Program-made: the position numbers and the translations under genes
Assembly (NCBI GenBank): GCA_946478775.1
Contig: CAMLDR010000041.1
Location: forward strand, 1-26,126
From: an uncultured Flavobacteriales bacterium
GTDB taxonomy: Bacteria; Bacteroidota; Bacteroidia; Flavobacteriales; Crocinitomicaceae
Length of the DNA: 26,126 nt
Direction of reading: 5' to 3'
Part shown: positions 8,515 through 16,671 of the stretch, piece after piece
Numbering within the stretch: the first letter of the stretch is position 1
Layout: every line of letters starts with the position of its first letter
The notes under the pieces: generated by a model
Databases searched by the model: none
Seen by the model: the letters and a program-made list of their open reading frames with translations, nothing else
Told to the model about the DNA's origin: nothing

Positions 8515-8546
8515 TCTTTTCGTCTTTAAATAATGGATCCAAAGGT

Positions 8547-8577
8547 CGAAAGTATAGAGAGGCTGTTTGTAGCCAAA
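8547..8577 (-). promoter_or_regulatory. Candidate promoter for SDR-AraC pair
   Basis: On the minus strand TTTG (8574-8577), a 19-nt spacer and TACTTTCG (8547-8554, 7/8 match to TAnnTTTG) lie 32 bp upstream of the SDR start, in the 91-bp gap after the AraC gene. It would allow the second SDR-AraC pair to be expressed on its own. Confidence 0.4.
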
Positions 8578-8605
8578 ATGCCAAATATTGTGTGAGAAAT
8601 GCTGA

Positions 8606-9514
8606 TTAATTGAAACTGGCCCTAAATTCCAATGGCGATAATTTCGTCTTTGTTTTGAATAATTTGCTGAAACTTTGGATATGCTCAAAGCCTAATTCAT
8701 AAGCAATTTCGCTCACTGATAAATCGGTGGCAGAGAGTTTTTCTTTGGCTTTTTCAATGAGTTTGTCGTGGATATGCTGCTGGGTGCTTTGTCCTGTCAA
8801 TGTTTTAAGCAAACTGCGCAAGTAAGTTGATGACACATTTAAATTGTCGGCGATGTATTGAACTGTAGGCAACCCTTTTGTCCCCAAATCATCACTATTA
8901 AAATAGTCTGAAAGCAGGTTTTCCAATCGGTCAAGAATTTGATGATTGGTTATTTTTCGCGTGATAAATTGCCGTTGATAAAAACGTTCTGCATAGTTCA
9001 GCAGCGTTTCAAGATGTGAAATAATAATGTCCTGGCTGAACTTGTCAATGTTCGAATGGTATTCGTTTTGAATGTTTTTCAAGATGTCGTTTATGATCGT
9101 TTCTTCTTTATCGGAAAGAAACAGGGCTTCGTTCACAGAATAGTCAAAGTACTCGTATTTCTTTATTTTATTTGCCAGCGATGTTCCCCACAAAAAATCG
9201 GGGTGAATGAACAGCATCCAGCCTTCCAGCTTAGCCGGCACTCCGTTTTCTTCTCCACGCAAAATCTGTCCCGGCGACAAAAAAGCCATCAGGCCTTCAT
9301 CAAAGTCGTATTCCTGTTGTCCGTAGATTAGTTTATCGCACCCTCTTTTCATTGATATCACATAGAGGTCTAATATAACAGCGTTGATATCCGGATGATT
9401 CTTCAGTCCCGACAAATCAATGATTCCAATGAGTGGATGAGCGGGTTTTGGGAGTCCCATTAAACGGTGAATTTCCGTTATAGATTTTAGTCGATATGGT
9501 TTTGAATGAGCCAT
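8606..9514 (-). CDS. AraC family transcriptional regulator (paralogue 1 of cassette)
   Basis: 302 residues from ATG 9514. The sensor half includes PKPAHPLIGIIDLSG, LIYGQQEYDFDEGLMAFLSP and GWMLFIHPDFLWG; the DNA-binding half includes LPTVQYIADNLNVSSTYLRS and LSVSEIAYELGFEHIQSFSK, ending KTKLSPLEFRASFN. Its length and motif order are the same as in the 6779-7687 protein, and both genes follow an SDR gene on the same strand, which points to duplication of an SDR-AraC unit or recruitment of a paralogue. It begins 49 bp after the preceding SDR stop. Confidence 0.9.
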   Translation of the reverse strand: MAHSKPYRLKSITEIHRLMGLPKPAHPLIGIIDLSGLKNHPDINAVILDLYVISMKRGCDKLIYGQQEYDFDEGLMAFLSPGQILRGEENGVPAKLEGWMLFIHPDFLWGTSLANKIKKYEYFDYSVNEALFLSDKEETIINDILKNIQNEYHSNIDKFSQDIIISHLETLLNYAERFYQRQFITRKITNHQILDRLENLLSDYFNSDDLGTKGLPTVQYIADNLNVSSTYLRSLLKTLTGQSTQQHIHDKLIEKAKEKLSATDLSVSEIAYELGFEHIQSFSKLFKTKTKLSPLEFRASFN

Positions 9515-9563
9515 CGCATAAAGTTAATTTAATTTTGAATCGGATGTTTCAGCCTAATCAATT

Positions 9564-10478
9564 CTAAAATTCAACATTTGCCAACTTTTGTGACAGTTCC
9601 CATAATCTCCGGGCAACCTGCTCATCCTGTGCTTGTGCCGGTATTTTTGCGATGGATGGAAATCCTCTGGTTTCACCCATTTTGTTTGGTCCGTAATACG
9701 ACCCTCCTTTAGCCTCCGGAGAAGTCGCTGCATATAATGTTGGCAAAGCTCCTTGTGCGGGCGGTTGGAACAAAAACGGAAAAAAGGTTCGCATTACCCC
9801 TGCAAAACTCCATCTTCCTGCACCGGTTATCAGCAGATTTGTTCTGGAAACACCCGGATGTGCAGCCATACTGATAATCCCCCAACCGTGTTTCTCACTT
9901 TGTCGCTGAAGTTCTAAAGCAAACATCAAATTCGCGAGTTTTGCCTGCCCGTATGCTTTCATTGGAACATACGATGATTCCGATTGAAGGTCATCAAAAT
10001 TGATTTGTCCTGCCCGATTCGCTACACTTGAAACCGTTACAACCCGAGCCTCAGGGGATTGACGCAATAATGGAAGCAGCTGGGCTGTTAATGCAAAGTG
10101 ACCCATATGGTTTGTGCCGAACTGCAACTCAAAACCATCAGCCGTTTCGAGTCGTTTTGGCGGTGTCATCACTCCCGCATTATTGATCAAAAGATCGATC
10201 GCCTGCCCTTTCGAAATCATTCTTGAAACGAAGGCTTTGATTGAAGACAGATCTGCAAGGTCTATTTTTTCAAAACTCACTTTTGCCTTCGGGTTCATCT
10301 GACGTATTTTGGCAATTGACTCAGCTCCTTTTTGAGCGATACGCCCCATCATAATCACGTTCCATCCTGCTGCTGATAACGCTAGCGCATCCTGGTAGCC
10401 GACACCTTCCGTACTGCCTGTGATTACGGCTAAACCATCTTTTTTCGAAGGAATATCAGCTGCTGTCCAATTTTTCAT
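9564..10478 (-). CDS. SDR family oxidoreductase (retinol-dehydrogenase-like)
   Basis: 304 residues from ATG 10478 (MKNWTAADIPSKKD); an in-frame ATG at 10505 would add nine residues. Motifs: AVITGSTEGVG cofactor loop, KIDLADLSSIKAF, LLINNAGVMTPP, the long-SDR signature LQFGTNHMGHFALT, VVTVSSVANRAG (catalytic Ser) and AYGQAKLANLMF (YxxxK). This pattern is that of the WW-oxidoreductase/retinol dehydrogenase/protochlorophyllide-reductase-like group. First gene of the SDR-AraC-SDR-AraC cassette, with a cluster of GTTTA/TAAAC half-sites upstream. Substrate unknown. Confidence 0.9.
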   Translation of the reverse strand: MKNWTAADIPSKKDGLAVITGSTEGVGYQDALALSAAGWNVIMMGRIAQKGAESIAKIRQMNPKAKVSFEKIDLADLSSIKAFVSRMISKGQAIDLLINNAGVMTPPKRLETADGFELQFGTNHMGHFALTAQLLPLLRQSPEARVVTVSSVANRAGQINFDDLQSESSYVPMKAYGQAKLANLMFALELQRQSEKHGWGIISMAAHPGVSRTNLLITGAGRWSFAGVMRTFFPFLFQPPAQGALPTLYAATSPEAKGGSYYGPNKMGETRGFPSIAKIPAQAQDEQVARRLWELSQKLANVEF

Positions 10479-10522
10479 TTGTTGTCTGTTTAATTGTTTC
10501 TGCAAAGTTGCAGCAGACAGCG

Positions 10523-10558
10523 TAAACAGGTTTAGCCTAAACGACTTTTGGTTTAGTC
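10523..10558 (-). promoter_or_regulatory. Candidate operator: clustered TAAAC/GTTTA half-sites
   Basis: In the + orientation TAAAC-AG-GTTTA (10523-10534) overlaps GTTTAG-C-CTAAAC (10530-10542). GGTTTAGCC (10529-10537) recurs as GGTTTAGTC (10550-10558) with a 21-bp period, two helical turns. It lies 45-80 bp upstream of the SDR start at 10478, next to CAACTTTG, a 7/8 match to the -7 element. This suits a dimeric or AraC-type regulator, perhaps the AraC protein encoded downstream. Confidence 0.5.
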
Positions 10559-10684
10559 AAAAAATGCTATTGAAAATTGGAAGTTCCAACGAAATTGAGG
10601 CCAACCTCCGTAAAGGTGTAATATTTGTCCAGATATCCCGCAGACTTTATCCGAAAGTAAAGATTCAGTTCCCTTCTAAAGAAT

Positions 10685-10927
10685 CTATTTATCCTTCAAC
10701 CCTATTCCTAAACCGAACATCGCAGCTGCAACTCCTAAATGAATGACTAAAACTAACTTTTGCCAAACTGGACGATCTTGCCATTTTTGTGAAAGATCAA
10801 ATGGATCAAATGCAAGACCGATCCCAAAAGAACTAGCAGCTTCAATGTAATCCTTTTTTATGACCGACTGATAGATTCCCAAGGCTAAAAAAGCCAAATA
10901 AATAAAGCGATTGAATTTTGTGTTCAT
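10685..10927 (-). CDS. Small membrane protein, two transmembrane segments
   Basis: 80 residues. Two hydrophobic segments, about 8-21 (IYLAFLALGIYQSV) and 57-75 (LVLVIHLGVAAAMFGLGIGL), flank a central loop with DYIEAASSFGIGLAFDPFD and a basic/aromatic WQDRPVWQK. No family name is recalled. It begins 22 bp after the end of the PDZ/hydrolase gene and is probably in the same transcript. A function cannot be proposed from the sequence. Confidence 0.7.
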   Translation of the reverse strand: MNTKFNRFIYLAFLALGIYQSVIKKDYIEAASSFGIGLAFDPFDLSQKWQDRPVWQKLVLVIHLGVAAAMFGLGIGLKDK

Positions 10928-10949
10928 TGGATTCTTTTTTAGTTCGACT

Positions 10950-13310
10950 TTAAAACAAGAGTTTCATCACATGCACTCCAATAGCGTAGCCATATACTTT
11001 CCCATTCGAATCTTTATAAATTCGAATTTTGTTACACGCCACCCCCAAATTCACTTTGGTCCAGTTTTGTCCACCATCTTGGGTTTCAAAACCACTGTTC
11101 ATGGTTCCAACAAATCCATGATTCTCATCAATAAAACCAATTCCAAATTCACGGGCTGCAGCATCTTCTATTAAATTTATTTCCTTCCAGGTTTTTCCAC
11201 CGTCTATCGTTTTCACAATGCGTTGTTGTTTCACGTTCGGATCTGGATTGTAAGATTGGATAGTCGCATAACCAATGTTTCTTGAAGGAAATGATACTTT
11301 CCAAGTCGTTTCAAACAAACGGTCGGATTGGTAAACTTTCTTCCATGTTTTCCCTCCATTTTTTGTTTTTAAAATGAGTGCATTCGATTGACTGACATCT
11401 GCTGAACTGGCACTGCAAGCAATCCCATTTTTCGTGTCAAACATTTTGATATCGAATAACATATCTCCTTTTTTCACTGGAGCAGCTGTCCATGTTTTTC
11501 CGCTATCATGAGAAATCATCTGGTTAGCAGGAGAACCGACTCTTCCCACTCCATAAATATGATAGATGTAGTCTATTTTTCCCTGATTAATGATTTGCTC
11601 TTTCACAATGTCGAGCGCACAAAGTCCTTTTACATAGGGACCTTTGTATGAAACTGGATTCCACGTTTTTCCTCCATCAGTGGTTCCATAAAGAGGAATG
11701 GTATCTGTTACATTTGGGAAATAATCTGTCCCAACCGTTCCAACAAATCCCCTTAAACTATCTAAGAATGCCACGCATCGGAAAAATGTTCCTTTCTTGT
11801 CAACTTGTTTCTCCCAATTTTCTCCACCATCGGTTGAATGATAAATACTTCCAGATCCATTGACATACCATCCTTCCTTTTCATTGATAAATGTGATATC
11901 GTCTTGCTTACCGGGATAATTTTCTGTGTTCAACTTACGCCATCCTTTTTCTATGCTTTTGATTTCACTTTTCAAATTTAGCACCTCGTTGCTCCATGCT
12001 ACAGCTGAACGGCCAACTTCCGGATTGTATTCATCAAATAGTTGCTGATATTTTCCAGTCGAAAACTTGTTATAAGCTTCTTGCATGGAACCGGATTTTG
12101 CAAAATAATGATCTGTTAGGGGAAACGTTTTTAAGGTGGCATTTCCAGGATGAAAATAATTCACCGTTTGGACAATTTGCAGGTGATCTGCTTTGGAGAA
12201 GGCTTGAAAATCAGATTCACCAAACTGCACCAGTACTTTGGCAGTTGTGTTTTTCCAATTCTCAAGGTGCGGGTAATCTTGAATTTGACGCCAGTATTCC
12301 GCATTTCTGCTATAAATTTTTCCGTTACCATCGTATGCCCATGAATTGCGCAAAACACTGTCTGCTTTCGGGTCTTTTGCTAAATCTTCCAATTTCTCTT
12401 TTTTCACGAAATACCTGTAGTTCAGATCGTATTGCTCTATCACCGAAGCCTCTACCTCTAACGGATTCATACCCGCAAGCGCGTTCTGCACACGGTACAT
12501 TTCGAGTTGGTATTCAAACCATGATTTTGCAGTAGTTCCATAAACCACAACTCCAGCAACCTTGTTTTTAGCGCTGATTGCAGGAACAATGATTCCTCCC
12601 ATTGAATGACCGACAAGAATAATTTGATTGGTGTCCACATAGGGAAGGGATTTCAATTTTCGCAAGCCTACTTCAAAATTTTCAATCTCATCCAGTAAAT
12701 CGCAGGATTCGCAGGGCGGGGTGTTTTTACTATCTCCCAATCCGCTTTTTTCAATGCGCAAGGTGACATAACCCGCGTCAACATAAGCATCAATTATTCG
12801 TTTGTATGGATGAGAAGAAGGTAAATCATCGATACTACTGCACGTGTAGCCTGGAACAAAGAGCATCGCTGGAAGTTTGTTTTCCTTGAAAGGCTTGTTA
12901 ATTATCACGCGCAATTGTCCTCCTTTATAATCTGCCTGATCATAAATCACCTCTGCGTTATCATCTGTTTCCCGCGGTCTACCAACTACTTTTCCACGGA
13001 ACATCAGTTGCTCTTTTTCGCGTATTCCGGTCAATTCAATCCATTCATCGGCAGGATACTTCAGAAAAAGAGCAAGAAACTCATCTGTTGATTTGAAGGA
13101 GGAATTACCAATTTTCGAGATCACATCCCCCGTTTGCAGTTTTAACTCTTCACTCGTCCCTCCTGATACTCGTATCACTTTGCACCCTGCAACGTTGTTT
13201 TCTGTAACGTATTCCAGTTGAGCACCAAACCAAGGTTTTCTCTCCAATTGTGCCTTACTTACAATGGATGTGAGAAAAAAAGAAACGATTAGCAATAACT
13301 TTGAACTCAT
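10950..13310 (-). CDS. Secreted PDZ / alpha-beta hydrolase / Asp-box propeller fusion protein
   Basis: 786 residues in three parts after a signal peptide (1-20). A PDZ domain lies at about 27-110 (WFGAQLEYV, LKLQTGDVISKIGNSSF). An alpha/beta hydrolase at about 120-420 has the nucleophile elbow VGHSMGG (Ser236), a likely Asp in GESDF (367) and His in TDHYF (401). The rest, about 455-786, carries six Asp-box-type motifs (STDGGENW, TTDGGKTW, HDSGKTW, KNGGKTW, IDGGKTW, TQDGGQNW) as in sortilin/Ycf48-like beta-propellers. It is probably a periplasmic or secreted esterase/peptidase-like enzyme. No T9SS sorting domain is seen. The combination is unusual and may be a fusion of separate modules. Substrate unknown. 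Confidence 0.85.
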   Translation of the reverse strand: MSSKLLLIVSFFLTSIVSKAQLERKPWFGAQLEYVTENNVAGCKVIRVSGGTSEELKLQTGDVISKIGNSSFKSTDEFLALFLKYPADEWIELTGIREKEQLMFRGKVVGRPRETDDNAEVIYDQADYKGGQLRVIINKPFKENKLPAMLFVPGYTCSSIDDLPSSHPYKRIIDAYVDAGYVTLRIEKSGLGDSKNTPPCESCDLLDEIENFEVGLRKLKSLPYVDTNQIILVGHSMGGIIVPAISAKNKVAGVVVYGTTAKSWFEYQLEMYRVQNALAGMNPLEVEASVIEQYDLNYRYFVKKEKLEDLAKDPKADSVLRNSWAYDGNGKIYSRNAEYWRQIQDYPHLENWKNTTAKVLVQFGESDFQAFSKADHLQIVQTVNYFHPGNATLKTFPLTDHYFAKSGSMQEAYNKFSTGKYQQLFDEYNPEVGRSAVAWSNEVLNLKSEIKSIEKGWRKLNTENYPGKQDDITFINEKEGWYVNGSGSIYHSTDGGENWEKQVDKKGTFFRCVAFLDSLRGFVGTVGTDYFPNVTDTIPLYGTTDGGKTWNPVSYKGPYVKGLCALDIVKEQIINQGKIDYIYHIYGVGRVGSPANQMISHDSGKTWTAAPVKKGDMLFDIKMFDTKNGIACSASSADVSQSNALILKTKNGGKTWKKVYQSDRLFETTWKVSFPSRNIGYATIQSYNPDPNVKQQRIVKTIDGGKTWKEINLIEDAAAREFGIGFIDENHGFVGTMNSGFETQDGGQNWTKVNLGVACNKIRIYKDSNGKVYGYAIGVHVMKLLF

Positions 13311-13374
13311 AGCTTTCTTGTTTAATTAAAAACAAAAAAACCGAACTCGAAGAAGAAGATCTTGTCAAAAATTG

Positions 13375-14223
13375 CTATTTCTGCAAGTAACTGGGAGCAC
13401 CCCCATGATGCTTTTTAAAGGCTTTTGAAAAAGCCGCAGAATCTGCAAATCCACAGAGAACGGCAACCTCACCAATAGATTTCCCTCCGACTAATTCTTG
13501 TTTTGCGAGTTCTAAGAGTTTTCGGTTCAGGTATTGATAAGGAGAGATCCCAAAGGTATTTTTAAACAAGCGAATAAAATGGTATTTAGACAAGTTGGCT
13601 TGTTGGCAAATTTGGTCGAGTGAGAGTTTCTCCAACATGTTTTCATCCATAAACGATTTTGCATTCATGAGCGATCGGAATACTTCTTCGTTGGTAACCG
13701 CCTTTTTGAAATCCATTTTATTAAGATTATCAAACACAAACCGTTGATCTGTTACTATCGACTCTGCAAGACTATAAAAAAGTTCGTTTTGCTGTAAATC
13801 GGTTCGAATGGAACTGGTCAAAATCTTGCGGTTGATCTCGTTCAGGGTGTAACCCAAACTGGTGTTTTTTGCATGGTATTTATTAACGAAGAATTGTTCG
13901 GTCAATAAAAAATCGCGCAAGTCTGTTTGATTCAAGTCATGGAAATGAGCTACTTCTGAAATAATTTTTGAGGAAATATCAATACACAATCCATGAACAT
14001 CCTCTTTTTGATCGATTTGCACGATCGAAGATGTAAAATCATTACCAATGATGTATTCTCCGCCCCGAACCGTGAATTTTTTATTATTAGCAAAGTATAC
14101 TTCTTCACCAGAAATCACGTATTTCACCCCAAACCCAGTAAAGGGAACTTCGTCTTCTATTTTTCTAACGTGAGAAAGACGAATGGAATTATTATCCTGG
14201 TCTTCGTATAGGACTTTGTTCAT
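13375..14223 (-). CDS. AraC family transcriptional regulator
   Basis: 282 residues. The N-terminal sensor is cupin-like (YFANNKKFTVRGGEYIIGND). The C-terminal DNA-binding domain has LSLDQICQQANLSKYHFIRLFK and SIGEVAVLCGFADSAAFSKAFK before a short GGAPSYLQK tail. It differs from the other AraC proteins here and is not a recent duplicate of them. It follows the SDR at the end of the photolyase operon by 99 bp and precedes the PDZ/hydrolase gene by 64 bp, so it could control either. No strong promoter was found. Confidence 0.9.
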   Translation of the reverse strand: MNKVLYEDQDNNSIRLSHVRKIEDEVPFTGFGVKYVISGEEVYFANNKKFTVRGGEYIIGNDFTSSIVQIDQKEDVHGLCIDISSKIISEVAHFHDLNQTDLRDFLLTEQFFVNKYHAKNTSLGYTLNEINRKILTSSIRTDLQQNELFYSLAESIVTDQRFVFDNLNKMDFKKAVTNEEVFRSLMNAKSFMDENMLEKLSLDQICQQANLSKYHFIRLFKNTFGISPYQYLNRKLLELAKQELVGGKSIGEVAVLCGFADSAAFSKAFKKHHGGAPSYLQK

Positions 14224-14322
14224 TTTTTGTTGCAGCTATTGTTTATAAATAGAAGTAAGCATTTCGTGAATTTAGTATGAATCAGGATGTATTGACCGGC
14301 TATTTTTACAATCATCCAAACA

Positions 14323-15021
14323 TCAGACTTTCAGCGTAGAATATCCACCATCCACATGTAAGATCTGACCTGATATCCAGCTGGCTTTATCCGAAAGTAA
14401 AAATGTCGCCATATGGGCAAGATCTTCCACTTTTCCGATGCGTTTTAAAGGATGGCGTTGTGCATTAGCTTCTCGTTTTTGATCGCTGTTTACCAATGAA
14501 GCTGCTAACGGCGTATCTGTTAATGAAGGTGCAATGCAGTTTACGCGAATTTTAGGAGCGTATTCTGCTGCCAACCCTTTTGTCAATCCTTCAATAGCTC
14601 CTTTTGAAGCTGCAACTTGCGAGTGAAAGGGTAAACCTGTTTGAACCGCGACCGTTGAAAACAGCACAATGGATGCGTTTTCTGTGCTTTTCAACTTAGA
14701 AACAACCGCTTGAATGGTTTTGATTGCTCCGAGCACCTGCAAGTTATAGTCGCTTAAAAAATCAACTGGTTTGATTCGCTCAAAAGGACGCAGATTAATA
14801 CTTCCCGGACAATAAACAACTCCGGCTAAAGTCTCAGGCAAAAAATCAAACGAAAGATTTTCATCCAACACATTCAAGGGATGGTAATGAATTGATGCAT
14901 GTTCCGACTCGATTTCGGTGCTATTGAAAGTTCCGAAAACCTGATGACCTGCATCTGCTAATTGATTTGCGAGCGTTTTCCCAATTCCTGAAGAAGCGCC
15001 GATAATTAAATAATTTGCCAT
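14323..15021 (-). CDS. SDR family protein with noncanonical active site, photolyase-cluster associated
   Basis: 232 residues with an intact cofactor loop (GASSGIG, 8-14) and the C-terminal SDR signature RVNCIAPSLTDTPLA and SGQILHVDGG. The usual NNAG is replaced by CPGS (71-74). The active-site YxxxK reads VAASK, with Val136 in place of the catalytic Tyr while Lys140 and Ser122 remain. I associate SDRs of this kind with photolyase clusters, but that is from memory. The protein may bind NAD(P) and be inactive as a classical dehydrogenase, or use another proton donor. It starts 34 bp after the DPRP stop and is the last gene of the photolyase operon. Confidence 0.85.
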   Translation of the reverse strand: MANYLIIGASSGIGKTLANQLADAGHQVFGTFNSTEIESEHASIHYHPLNVLDENLSFDFLPETLAGVVYCPGSINLRPFERIKPVDFLSDYNLQVLGAIKTIQAVVSKLKSTENASIVLFSTVAVQTGLPFHSQVAASKGAIEGLTKGLAAEYAPKIRVNCIAPSLTDTPLAASLVNSDQKREANAQRHPLKRIGKVEDLAHMATFLLSDKASWISGQILHVDGGYSTLKV

Positions 15022-15055
15022 ATTTTTTTCTATTTGTTTTTAATCTTATTTCCTC

Positions 15056-16534
15056 TTAATCTTCCAGTGAGCGGAGGTATTTTTCAGCATTCGTTAAATG
15101 TGTTTCTCGTTTTCCTTCATCCATTTTATCAAAACTTGAAATAAGCATTCCTAATCGTGGATTTTGCAGGAAGAAATCACGATGCACATGCATGAATCGC
15201 CAAAACAAACCATCCCAGGTCTTTTGCCAATCTCCTTTTTTAAAATCGCTCATTTTCATTAAATAGTTACTTCCGCTGATATAAGGTTTGGTCGACATCA
15301 ATCCGCCATCGGCAAATTGACTCATCCCGTAAACATTCGGCACCATCACCCAATCGTAAGAATCAATGAACAGTTCCATAAACCAGCGGTAAACTTCGTT
15401 GGGATCAAATTCGCACAAGAGCATAAAATTCCCAAGTACCATCAATCGCTCAATGTGATGACAATAACCGGTTTCCAATACTTTTTTGATGGTGCTATCT
15501 ATGGGTTCTATCCCGGTAGTTCCATCCCAAAACGAAGCAGGAATTTTACGCGTAAATCCCCAATAGTTTCGTGTTCTCTCTTCGCTACCTTTTAACTCGT
15601 AAACGGCCCGGATAAATTCACGCCAACCAATGATTTGTCGCATAAATCCTTCGATGGAATTCATGGGCACTTCATGATTGCCAGCATATTCCAACGTTTC
15701 TTCGATGATTTGTTTCGGAGTCAAAAGCCCAACATTCAGCATGGGAGTCAGCACGCTGTGATTTAAAAAATGTTGATCGGAAACAATGGCATCTTCGTAC
15801 GGACCAAATTCGGAAAATCGTGTTTTTAGAAAATCCTTTAACCAGCGTTTACTTTCTTCAAACGTTGAAGGGTAAACAAAGTCGGAATTCACTTGCCCAT
15901 AATTGTTTGGGAAATGTGTTTCTGTATATGCGAATGCTTCCCGGTAAAAACGATTAATCGAAAGGCTTTCCACTTTTGGTGGCACTTTTCCTTTTGGATA
16001 TTTCAATCGATTTTCGTCATCGAAGGTCCATTTGCCTCCTAAAGGTCTTCCATTCTCTTCTAATAAAATGGTTCTTCTCAATCGCTGATACTTGTAAAAA
16101 TCAGTTTGGAACATCCGTTTCTTGTCGGAAAAATAGGTGCTCAGTTCTTCGGAAGAATTGATAAAAAGTTCACTTTGGTGCTTGTTCGCAGTGACTTCAT
16201 GTAACTTACAAGTTTCAACTATTCTGCGTTCCAACCAATTATCGGTGGTATCGATGTACTCGAACTGTGTAATTCCAATCGATTGAAAATGAGGAATCAA
16301 TTTGCGCACATCCGACAGCTCATCAAAAGAATCAATGTAACTAACTTCTATTCCCTTTGAACCCAAATAATCGGCATAGAAGGTCATACTTGCTCTGTGA
16401 AAAGCTATTTTCTGTTTGTGAAAACGATACTGTTTAAAGAACAAGAATTCCTCTACCAAATAAATGGTTTTGCAGGTTGAAACGAGCTGACTTTGCTCAA
16501 ATAACTGGTGTGGAAAAACAACTCCTATGCTCAT
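15056..16534 (-). CDS. Photolyase-related protein (DPRP / FeS-BCP family) without cluster cysteines
   Basis: 492 residues. The N-terminal alpha/beta domain (1-~130) begins IGVVFPHQLFEQ. The FAD domain carries the family signatures LTPMLNVGLLTPKQI, GFMRQIIGWREFIRAVY, GYCHHIERLMVLGNFMLL and YGMSQFADGGLMSTKPYISG. This is the family of bacterial (6-4) photolyases/cryptochromes such as Agrobacterium PhrB. Those carry a [4Fe-4S] cluster on four Cys (350, 438, 441, 454 in PhrB). Here the only cysteines are 21, 109, 358 and 374, and the region after MSDF reads KKGDWQKTWDGLFW, so no cluster can form in the usual way. The start overlaps the DUF2256 stop as ATGA. Probable role: light-driven DNA repair or photoreception. 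Confidence 0.88.
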   Translation of the reverse strand: MSIGVVFPHQLFEQSQLVSTCKTIYLVEEFLFFKQYRFHKQKIAFHRASMTFYADYLGSKGIEVSYIDSFDELSDVRKLIPHFQSIGITQFEYIDTTDNWLERRIVETCKLHEVTANKHQSELFINSSEELSTYFSDKKRMFQTDFYKYQRLRRTILLEENGRPLGGKWTFDDENRLKYPKGKVPPKVESLSINRFYREAFAYTETHFPNNYGQVNSDFVYPSTFEESKRWLKDFLKTRFSEFGPYEDAIVSDQHFLNHSVLTPMLNVGLLTPKQIIEETLEYAGNHEVPMNSIEGFMRQIIGWREFIRAVYELKGSEERTRNYWGFTRKIPASFWDGTTGIEPIDSTIKKVLETGYCHHIERLMVLGNFMLLCEFDPNEVYRWFMELFIDSYDWVMVPNVYGMSQFADGGLMSTKPYISGSNYLMKMSDFKKGDWQKTWDGLFWRFMHVHRDFFLQNPRLGMLISSFDKMDEGKRETHLTNAEKYLRSLED

Positions 16535-16671
16535 GGTTTATTCATTCTACATTTATCACTGCAATATTTCACCTCATCCCACACTTTTTCCCATTTCTTT
16601 CTCCAGGTAAACGAACGTTCACAGCTTACACAAATTTTGGTCGGCAAATTGCTTTTTTTCCGTGATTTCAT
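16531..16671 (-). CDS. DUF2256 small Cys-rich protein, photolyase-associated
   Basis: 46 residues, starting [17 protein letters not shown]. It has a basic N terminus, a CxxC pair (14, 17), the aromatic [16 protein letters not shown] core and a second CxxxC pair (37, 41), a likely four-Cys zinc knuckle. This is DUF2256, a tiny family repeatedly found beside cryptochrome/photolyase genes; its function is unknown. It is coupled on both sides: its ATG overlaps the TGA of the photolyase gene (ATGA at 16668-16671) and its TGA overlaps the ATG of the DPRP gene (ATGA at 16531-16534). The size, Cys pattern and two overlaps make it a confident gene in spite of its length. Confidence 0.9.
   Translation of the reverse strand: MKSRKKSNLPTKICVSCERSFTWRKKWEKVWDEVKYCSDKCRMNKP

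Noticed and set aside
8515..8688. N-terminal extension of the SDR gene at 7711-8514
   Set aside because: The extra 58 codons overlap the end of the AraC gene in another frame, and the SDR cofactor motif begins right after ATG 8514.
11996..12535. 179-codon + strand frame
   Set aside because: It lies wholly within the PDZ/hydrolase gene on the opposite strand; no protein-like motifs.
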